Assembly: GCF_900103455.1 (NCBI RefSeq)
Contig: NZ_FNHI01000013.1
Coordinates: 169,415-233,414 of the forward strand
Origin: Streptomyces wuyuanensis
GTDB lineage: Bacteria; Actinomycetota; Actinomycetes; Streptomycetales; Streptomycetaceae
Reading direction: 5' to 3'
Length of the DNA: 64,000 nucleotides
The translations under genes and the position numbers were made by a program. Numbering within the stretch: the stretch's first letter is position 1; the number at the start of each line of letters is the position of its first letter. The notes under the pieces were generated by a model. It was not told the DNA's origin, did no database searches, and saw nothing but the letters and a program-made list of their open reading frames with translations. Shown here in pieces: positions 57,063 to 64,000 of the stretch.

Positions 57063-57095
57063 ACAGGCCCGCGCACCGGGGGTGCACGGGCCTGT
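57063..57095 (-). terminator. lepA terminator
   Basis: ACAGGCCCGCGCACC (57063-57077) pairs with 57081-57095 apart from one internal mismatch, leaving a three-base loop. It lies 52 bases beyond the lepA stop codon. Confidence 0.65.
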
Positions 57096-57146
57096 GGGGC
57101 ACGGCAGACGAACAGGTACGACTGGTGCGTTCGCGTTACGACGCCA

Positions 57147-59018
<1,872 letters not shown>

Positions 59019-59187
59019 GCAGGGTCCTGATTCTTGAGCGCCGAGCGCTCGTCTCGGGTCGATGTCGGATCGATACGCAGCCTCCATGGTCCCATGGCTG
59101 CGGGGCTGCGCTCGGTTTGGGCCGGTCGGAGAGGCGCTGGTAGTCTGGCCAGCTGTGTCTCGTGTGTCCTCTCCGGAGGCACCTCCC

Positions 59188-59277
59188 GTGCCCGGAAGGT
59201 CATGTGCCCGGAAGGTCACGCACTCGCAAGAGTCGTGTCCCTCGGAAGGGCCCGCACCGGAAGGTCATGGGTGCGGG
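59188..59277 (+). repeat. Direct repeats and stem-loop in the rpsT leader
   Basis: GTGCCCGGAAGGTCA occurs at 59188-59202 and again at 59204-59218. A third shorter copy (CCGGAAGGTCATG, 59257-59269) lies in the loop of a stem formed by CCCGCACC (59251-59258) and GGTGCGGG (59270-59277). All lie in the 300-base gap between lepA and rpsT, ending 41 bases before the rpsT start. A role in S20 regulation is possible but unproved. Confidence 0.55.
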
Positions 59278-59317
59278 ACACGCCTTCCAAGATCATCAAT
59301 CCTGAAAAGGCTCTTTC

Positions 59318-59584
59318 GTGGCGAACATCAAGTCCCAGATCAAGCGGAACAAGACGAACGAGAAGGCGCGCCTGCGCAACAAGGCCGTCAAGTCCTCGCT
59401 CAAGACCGCGATCCGCAAGGCCCGCGAGGCTGTCGCCGCCGGCGACGTCGAGAAGGCCACCGTGGCGGCCCGCGAGGCGACCCGCAAGCTCGACAAGGCC
59501 GTCTCGAAGGGTGTCATCCACAAGAACGCCGCCGCCAACAAGAAGTCGGCGCTGGCGTCCAAGGTTGCCTCCCTCCAGGGCTGA
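59318..59584 (+). CDS. rpsT: 30S ribosomal protein S20
   Basis: This 88-residue basic, all-helical protein binds 16S rRNA. It starts (V)ANIKSQIKRNKTNEKARLRN and contains VKSSLKTAIRKAREAVAAGD and SKGVIHKNAAANKKSALASK, the family signatures. The start is GTG 59318 with AAAAGG seven bases upstream. It is divergent from lepA with a repeat-rich leader, and a T-tailed hairpin lies 200 bases downstream. Confidence 0.97.
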   Translation: MANIKSQIKRNKTNEKARLRNKAVKSSLKTAIRKAREAVAAGDVEKATVAAREATRKLDKAVSKGVIHKNAAANKKSALASKVASLQG

Positions 59585-59709
59585 GCACTCGCCCCGGGGG
59601 TGACCCCGGGACCTCCGGCAGCGACCCCCTCGGGGTGACCCGCCGGACGACTTGATCGCCGGACCGGACCAGACGGGCCCTCTCTCTCCGTCCCCGGACC
59701 CCGGCACCC

Positions 59710-59751
59710 GGATTCGCACGCGGCCTGCGTTCGCCACGCGGGTGCGAATCC
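59710..59751. other. Stem-loop with 10-bp arms downstream of rpsT
   Basis: GGATTCGCAC (59710-59719) pairs perfectly with GTGCGAATCC (59742-59751), with a GC-rich loop of 22 bases. Together with the terminator at 59783 it fills the 347-base gap between rpsT and the TetR gene, which otherwise holds no gene. A further small hairpin lies at 59593-59610 directly after the rpsT stop. Confidence 0.55.
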
Positions 59752-59782
59752 ACCGACTTCCCGGCCCCGGCCGGACCGAAGA

Positions 59783-59825
59783 CCCCGCCTCCCCGTTCTT
59801 CCCCGGTTCGGGAGGGCGGGGTTTT
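59783..59825 (+). terminator. T-tailed terminator downstream of rpsT
   Basis: CCCCGCCTCCC (59783-59793) pairs with GGGAGGGCGGGG (59810-59821) with one bulged base, followed directly by TTTTCG. It terminates plus-strand transcription from rpsT. Confidence 0.75.
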
Positions 59826-59931
59826 CGTGTTCGGCGGCAACGGCAGGCGGGCCAGCAGCAGGCGGGGGACCGGCCGACGCCCTGGGCCGTCAGGCCGTCA
59901 GGGGCGCCAGGCCGGCGCCGTCGCCATCGGA

Positions 59932-60519
59932 TCAGTGGGCGCTCAGGCCGGCCAGGTAGTCGTCCAGGATCTCGACCTGCCGCTGCGGAGGGAATCCCGT
60001 CGGGTCGAACAGGGCCTGGACCACCAGTCCGAGGACGAACGACTGGGCACCGGCCGCGATCCGCTCGGAGTTGCCGGGGGGCAGTTCGCCGAGCTCCTGG
60101 GCCCTGGCCACCCGCTCGGCAAGCCTGGCGCGGCCCTGGGCGTACTTCCGGGCGTACTCGGCGCTCAGGACGGGGTCGGACAGGGCGGCATCCCAGGAGC
60201 AGGCCCAGATCCGGTTGCTCTCGGTGGCCTCGGGGGCCAGCGGCAGGATGTCCAGCAGGGCGTCCCTGAGGGCTGCGAGACCTTCGCCGCTGTCGCGGCG
60301 GGGGCGGGAGAGGGTGCGCTGTTCGAGCAGGTCCAGGGCGTACTCCACCAGGGCTTGCTTGGTGGGGAAGTAGTGCGTGAGCAGGCCGGTGGTCGCACCG
60401 AGTTCGGCGGCGACGGCGCGCAGGGTCAGACCGGCGAAACCACGGGCGGACATGACCCGCCAGACCGCTGCGGAGACGTCGCGACGGCGGCCCTCGTGAT
60501 CTCCCTTGGTGCGCGGCAT
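59932..60519 (-). CDS. TetR-family transcriptional regulator
   Basis: This 195-residue protein has the helix-turn-helix SAAVWRVMSARGFAGLTLRA, VAAELGATTGLLTHYFPTKQALVEYAL at about residues 16-62. The C-terminal ligand domain is of the BetI/TetR_C_6 type (RIWACSWDAALSDPVLSAEYARKY). ATG 60517-60519 is chosen; an ATG 15 bases upstream is possible. It is divergent from a GNAT gene with only 52 bases between, which contain a 16-base palindrome, so it should control both. Confidence 0.87.
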   Translation of the reverse strand: MPRTKGDHEGRRRDVSAAVWRVMSARGFAGLTLRAVAAELGATTGLLTHYFPTKQALVEYALDLLEQRTLSRPRRDSGEGLAALRDALLDILPLAPEATESNRIWACSWDAALSDPVLSAEYARKYAQGRARLAERVARAQELGELPPGNSERIAAGAQSFVLGLVVQALFDPTGFPPQRQVEILDDYLAGLSAH

Positions 60520-60537
60520 TCCGCCACGGTACATTCC

Positions 60538-60553
60538 CACAACGCTTGTTGTG
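60538..60553. promoter_or_regulatory. Operator candidate between the TetR and GNAT genes
   Basis: CACAAC-GCTT-GTTGTG has perfect 6-base arms and lies in the middle of the 52-base divergent gap. It is the natural candidate for the TetR operator. Confidence 0.6.
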
Positions 60554-60571
60554 TAAATGGGGAGGCTTCTC

Positions 60572-61123
60572 ATGTTCTCGCTGTCGCTGGGCGAGGGTGC
60601 CCGCCTCGGTCCGCTGGAGATCTGGCACGCCGAGGAGTTCGCCGGCCATCTGGACCGGGCTCGCGACCACATTCGTCCGTGGGTCGGCCCGTCGTTCGTC
60701 ACCGACGATGTGGACGGGGCGCGGGCCACGCTCAAGCGGTACGCCGAACGCCAGGCCGAGGACGGTTCCCGCCTGTACGGCATCCGGCGGGACGGGGTGC
60801 TGGTCGGCGGTGTGATGTTCACCGACTTCCATGCCACTTCCGGCTCGTGCGAGATCGGTTGCTGGCTGGAGCCGTCCGCCGAGGGCCTCGGTCTGGTCAC
60901 ACGGGCGTGCAGCGCGCTGCTGGACTGGGCGTTCACGTCACGGGGGTTGCACAGGGCCGAGTGGCACTGCCGGGCGGACAACGACCGCAGCTCTGCGGTG
61001 GCCAGGCGGCTCGGCATGACGCTGGAGGGCGTTCGACGCGAGGCGTGGCCGTACGAGGGCGTGCGCCACGACAAGCAGCTCTGGGCGGTCCTGGCTTCCG
61101 AGTGGCGGGCCCCGGAGCAGTGA
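60572..61123 (+). CDS. GNAT-family N-acetyltransferase (RimJ/RimL-like)
   Basis: This 183-residue acetyltransferase has the RimL-type order: LGPLEIWHAEEFAGHLDRA, IRPWVGPSFV, RLYGIRRDGVLVGGVMF, EIGCWLEPSAEGLGLVTRAC with the acetyl-CoA loop (GLGLVT), and GLHRAEWHCRADNDRSSAVARRLGM in the last two elements. The substrate may be a ribosomal protein N-terminus or a small amine. ATG 60572 has GGGGAGG six bases upstream; a closer match than the ATG at 60557. Divergent from its likely regulator. Confidence 0.88.
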   Translation: MFSLSLGEGARLGPLEIWHAEEFAGHLDRARDHIRPWVGPSFVTDDVDGARATLKRYAERQAEDGSRLYGIRRDGVLVGGVMFTDFHATSGSCEIGCWLEPSAEGLGLVTRACSALLDWAFTSRGLHRAEWHCRADNDRSSAVARRLGMTLEGVRREAWPYEGVRHDKQLWAVLASEWRAPEQ

Positions 61124-61447
61124 CCGGTGGCGGCCCTGCCGCACGCGCGTGCCGTCGCCCGGCAGCGGTCGGGAGTCCTCCTCGGCGTCCGGTCGGGGAA
61201 CGACGGGCCGCCCCCGCCACCGCGCGTCACGGCGGAACACCGGGACCAGCGACGCTGACGACGTGGGCGAAGAGGGCGACCTGACGAACCGACGAACCGA
61301 CGACCTGCTGATACGGGCGAGGCTGCCGGACCGACGGGGAGGGCGGCGCGCCTGCGCAGCCGGCGCGGCCTTCGGGCATCCGGCGGCCCGGCACGCGAGG
61401 AGGCGGGGCCTGCGGCGGTCGCGGCGCTGCGCCGGAGTCTGTGAGGG
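61124..61447. other. Intergenic region between GNAT and holA genes
   Basis: These are the convergent gene ends. I see no gene, only a short CGACGAACC repeat near 61283 and GC-rich segments. No clear T-tailed hairpin was found. Confidence 0.5.
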
Positions 61448-62434
61448 TCAGCGGCGCAGCCGGGCCGCGCGGGCGACGGTCACCACCGCCTTCTCGAGCG
61501 CGTACTCCGGGTCGTCGCCGCCTCCCTTCACCCCCGCGTCCGCTTCGGCGACGGCGCGCAGGGCGAGGGCCACACCGTCCGGCGTCCAGCCGCGCATCTG
61601 CTGGCGGACGCGGTCGATCTTCCAGGGCGGCATGCCGAGTTCGCGCGCCAGATCGGCCGGGCGGCCGCCGCGTGCCGACGAAAGCTTGCCGATCGCCCGT
61701 ACGCCCTGCGCCAGCGCACTGGTGATCAGGACCGGCGCGACACCGGTCGAGAGCGACCAGCGGAGCGCCTCCAGCGCCTCGGCCGCGCGCCCCTCGACAG
61801 CGCGGTCGGCCACGGTGAAGCTGGAGGCCTCCGCGCGCCCGGTGTAGTAGCGGCCGACGACCGCCTCGTCGATCGTGCCCTCGACATCCGCGACCAGCTG
61901 CGAGACCGCACTCGCCAATTCCCGGAGGTCGCTGCCGATGGCGTCGACGAGGGCCTGGCACGCCTCGGGGGTGGCCGATCGTCCCAGCGTGCGGAACTCG
62001 GAGCGCACGAACGTCAGTCGCTCCGCCGGCTTCGTCGTCTTGGGGCACGCCACCTCGCGCGCGCCGGCCTTGCGTGCCGCGTCGAGCAGACCCTTGCCCT
62101 TCGCTCCGCCCGCGTGCAGCAGGACGAGCGTGATCTCCTCGACCGGTGCGGAAAGGTAGGTCTTGACGTCCTTGATCGTGTCGGCGGAGAGATCCTGCGC
62201 GTTCCGCACGACGACGACCTTCCGCTCGGCGAAGAGGGAAGGGCTGGTCAGCTCTGCGAGCGTGCCGGGCTGGAGCTGGTCGGGGGTGAGGTCACGGACA
62301 TCCGTGTCGGCGTCGGCGGCGCGGGCAGCCGCCACCACCTGCCGCACGGCGCGGTCCAGCAGCAGATCCTCCTGGCCCACCGCGAGCGTGACGGGGGCGA
62401 GGGGGGCGTCGTTCGTGTTCTTCCTGGTGGCCAT
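61448..62434 (-). CDS. holA: DNA polymerase III delta subunit
   Basis: This 328-residue clamp-loader subunit opens the sliding clamp. The N-terminal part begins APVTLAVGQEDLLLDRAVRQV, with LTSPSLFAERKVVVVRNAQDL and LVLLHAGGAKGKGLLDA, then ACPKTTKPAERLTFV. The C-terminal collar has ALDSALxxG-type RWSLSTGVAPVLITSALAQ and MPPWKIDRVRQQMRGW. ATG 62432-62434 is preferred over one 18 bases upstream. The usual comEC neighbours would lie upstream in many genomes; here a small conserved gene is next. Confidence 0.92.
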   Translation of the reverse strand: MATRKNTNDAPLAPVTLAVGQEDLLLDRAVRQVVAAARAADADTDVRDLTPDQLQPGTLAELTSPSLFAERKVVVVRNAQDLSADTIKDVKTYLSAPVEEITLVLLHAGGAKGKGLLDAARKAGAREVACPKTTKPAERLTFVRSEFRTLGRSATPEACQALVDAIGSDLRELASAVSQLVADVEGTIDEAVVGRYYTGRAEASSFTVADRAVEGRAAEALEALRWSLSTGVAPVLITSALAQGVRAIGKLSSARGGRPADLARELGMPPWKIDRVRQQMRGWTPDGVALALRAVAEADAGVKGGGDDPEYALEKAVVTVARAARLRR

Positions 62435-62548
62435 CGCGATCCAGCATCCCACGGGCCACCGACACCGCGGCCGGCCCGGCGCCCCGCGCCTAATCTGCGC
62501 GAGGGCGCGACTGCGGGAGTGCGGGGGTGCGCGACTGCGGGACAGCCC

Positions 62549-62791
62549 TCAGGACTCCCGCCAGCCGTCCCAGTCGGCCACGAACTCGTCCAGCTCTACG
62601 GGACTCAGCCGGCCCTCCGGGTCCTCGACGACCACCAGCCACTGGGCGTCCTCGGCGTCGTCCTCCCCCGCCAGGGCGTCCCGTACCAACTGGGGTTCGT
62701 CGTTCACGGCGAAGTGGTCCCCGATCGCCTCGACGACCTCTTCGGCGGCGTCCCGGTCGGGCAGGACGAGCACATGTCTCACATCACTCAC
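62549..62791 (-). CDS. Small conserved acidic protein
   Basis: This protein of about 80 residues reads VSDVRHVLVLPDRDAAEEVV, DEPQLVRDALAGEDDAEDAQ and WLVVVEDPEGRLSP in blocks. That is a beta-alpha-beta pattern with an acidic surface, like small ferredoxin-fold proteins of Streptomyces. Function unknown. The GTG at 62789-62791 overlaps the end of the acetyltransferase gene by eight bases; an ATG at 62797 would add two residues. It is probably translated from the same message. Confidence 0.7.
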   Translation of the reverse strand: MSDVRHVLVLPDRDAAEEVVEAIGDHFAVNDEPQLVRDALAGEDDAEDAQWLVVVEDPEGRLSPVELDEFVADWDGWRES

Positions 62792-63620
62792 CGCCATATT
62801 GTGCCGCGTCCCCCGCGCAGGGCTTCCGGACCTCCGGCACCCGGTCCAGCTCCATCCCGAAGTGGTCCCGGTACGCGGCCAGGACCTCGGTGTCGTCGCC
62901 GAGCTCCCGCTCCGTGCGTTCGCCGTGCGCGGTGGTGACCAGCTTGCGTCCGGACAAGGTGATCCGGCCTTCGTCCGTGAGCAGGGAGCAGACGAGCTTC
63001 CGGGTGAAGTGGGAGGCGGGCGAGGTCCGGTGGTACCAGGCACCGGCCTCGAAGTCCGCCAGTCGGCGCGGTCGCCGGTCGAGCCGGAACTGCGGCTTCC
63101 CGTCCCGCAGCACATCGAGGTCGCCGTCCGGCGCCTCGGCGATGCGGAAGGTGCCGGCCGGATCGATCTGGTCACCCCGCTCCTCGAGGAGGAGCGGGTG
63201 GTGGCAGTGATCACCGAATCCCACGTCGGCGAGCCACGGACCGGTGCCGTCGGCGGTCTCCACACGCAGCGAGAGGTGGTCGTACGGGATGCCGAGCTGC
63301 CCGTCCCCCTTGTAGACCCGGGCCTGGAACAGGGTGACGCCGAAGCCGAGGCTGCGCAGCAACGCCGCGAAAGCGCCGTTGAGTTCGTAGCAGAACCCGC
63401 CCCTGCGTGCACCGACGACCTTGTCCAGCAGCGGCTCGTCCTCCAGGACCAGGTTCTCGCCCAGGTGGATCGAGAGGTTCTCGAACGGCACGGACCGCAG
63501 ATGCCGCTGCTGCAACTCCCGCAAGGTCTCCGAGTCCGCTCTGGCAGGGCGCTCGACCCCGATGCGGCGAAGATAGGCGTCGACGGTCTCTGCGGGCAGG
63601 CTCTGCGATGCGGTGTCCAT
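62784..63620 (-). CDS. nat: Arylamine N-acetyltransferase
   Basis: This 278-residue enzyme transfers acetyl groups from acetyl-CoA to arylamines or hydrazines. The catalytic cysteine is in RRGGFCYELNGAF, and the triad continues with the His of YDHLSLRV and the Asp of LADVGFGD. VPFENLSIHLGE near residue 50 is a further NAT signature. ATG 63618-63620 is the likely start; the frame is open eight codons upstream. A small gene overlaps the 3' end. An IS481-family element begins 50 bases upstream and may have replaced the native promoter. Confidence 0.93.
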   Translation of the reverse strand: MDTASQSLPAETVDAYLRRIGVERPARADSETLRELQQRHLRSVPFENLSIHLGENLVLEDEPLLDKVVGARRGGFCYELNGAFAALLRSLGFGVTLFQARVYKGDGQLGIPYDHLSLRVETADGTGPWLADVGFGDHCHHPLLLEERGDQIDPAGTFRIAEAPDGDLDVLRDGKPQFRLDRRPRRLADFEAGAWYHRTSPASHFTRKLVCSLLTDEGRITLSGRKLVTTAHGERTERELGDDTEVLAAYRDHFGMELDRVPEVRKPCAGDAAQYGGE

Positions 63621-63669
63621 GAGTGCAGTCTGTGCCGGAGGCACGACGGCCCGCCATGCGTCACGGGTC

Positions 63670-64000
63670 CTAGGTGTATTGCCCTGTGAGGTTGGGGACG
63701 CGGCTGGCGGGTGGTTTGCCTGCGAGCGCGGTGTGTCCGCGGTGGTGATTGTAGGTGTGCAGCCAGCCGGGGAAGGCGTCGCGTCGTTCCTGCTCTGAGC
63801 GGTAGGGGCGGGCGTAGGCCCATTCGTCGAGCAGGGTGCGGTTGAGGCGTTCGACCTTGCCGTTGGTCTGGGGCCGGTAGGGGCGGGTGCGTTTGTGGGT
63901 GATCTGGGCTGCCGCGAGGGTGTCGCGCCAGTCGCGGGAGCGGTAGCAGGCTCCGTTGTCGGTCAGGACGCGTTCGACGGTGATCCCGCAGGAGGTGAAG
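63670..64000 (-). mobile_element. IS481-family insertion sequence, transposase end only
   Basis: The element's right end begins at a CTAG (63670-63673) and runs off the window. Inward from the CTAG it reads GTGTATTGCCCTG, matching the end of the remnant at 45.5 kb (CTAG then GTGTACTG). The other end, and so completeness, cannot be seen. Confidence 0.8.
63670..64000 (-). CDS. IS481-family transposase, C-terminal part
   Basis: About 110 codons are visible, ending in TAG within the CTAG at the element boundary. The protein shows the second catalytic Asp in VERVLTDNGACYRSRDW and the catalytic Glu in RPYRPQTNGKVERLNRTLL. The C-terminal YNHHRGHTALAGKPPASRV follows, the signature of IS481-family rve integrase cores. 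The N-terminal helix-turn-helix and first Asp lie beyond the window. The frame is intact as far as it can be read. Confidence 0.93.
   Translation of the reverse strand, partial: FTSCGITVERVLTDNGACYRSRDWRDTLAAAQITHKRTRPYRPQTNGKVERLNRTLLDEWAYARPYRSEQERRDAFPGWLHTYNHHRGHTALAGKPPASRVPNLTGQYT

Noticed and set aside
59701..59762. tRNA-like GGTGCGAATCC segment downstream of rpsT
   Set aside because: It resembles a T-arm, but no acceptor, D-arm or anticodon stem can be built around it on either strand. It is better explained as one arm of a 10-bp stem-loop.

Overview
The window is high-GC actinobacterial chromosome, almost certainly from a Streptomyces. The signs are GC-rich third codon positions, frequent GTG and TTG starts, a TTA (bldA-type) codon in a regulator, and a gene order (ppdK, dus, glyS, znu/zur, uppS-recO, leuA, era, ybeY-phoH, dnaJ2-hrcA, hemW, lepA, rpsT, holA) that I recall from the core of the S. 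coelicolor chromosome. Most of it is conserved housekeeping DNA. Accessory material sits at about 5.4-10 kb, 18-27 kb, 44-45.6 kb and the right edge.

Layout. 1-10 kb: the end-truncated ArsR-like regulator, pyruvate phosphate dikinase, tRNA-dihydrouridine synthase, a divergent DHA2-type exporter, a broken Uma2 gene, two small DUF proteins, and an aldo/keto reductase behind a perfect 16-bp-arm palindrome with a TetR regulator downstream. 10-18.7 kb: glyS, an M16-peptidase-like protein without the zinc motif, the znuA-znuC-znuB-zur zinc uptake operon with two Zur-box-like sites, then uppS and recO on the other strand and an ArsR regulator. 18.8-27 kb is accessory: a roadblock-like protein, a pair of tiny conserved genes, a large lipoprotein, a membrane-anchored NB-ARC/TPR protein, a class A beta-lactamase, and a zinc-ribbon TerB protein.

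27-31.5 kb: leuA with a leader peptide (four Leu codons in a row) and an attenuator-like region; then an M4 metalloprotease with an emfourin-type inhibitor, convergent with era. 31.7-34.1 kb: a secreted DUF916-like/WxL-like pair. 34.4-38.4 kb: a compact run phoH-ybeY-corC-yjbR, then a degenerate cytidine deaminase and a membrane protein. 38.6-45.5 kb: a PfkB sugar kinase, an MFS transporter, adenine/adenosine deaminase, RNase Z, a HIT protein, a lipoprotein and a hypothetical gene whose 3' end runs into an IS481-type remnant.

45.5-51.5 kb: hrcA-dnaJ2-nitronate monooxygenase-rsmE under a CIRCE element, then an MBL-fold hydrolase and a DUF3097 protein. 51.5-64 kb: hemW, a SpoIIE-type phosphatase fused to a HATPase domain, an acyl-CoA ligase, lepA/rpsT (divergent), a TetR/GNAT divergent pair, holA, a small protein, an arylamine N-acetyltransferase, and the 3' part of an IS481-family transposase cut by the window edge. 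No tRNA, rRNA, CRISPR array or prophage was recognised. Family calls rest on motif recognition by eye, not on database searches.
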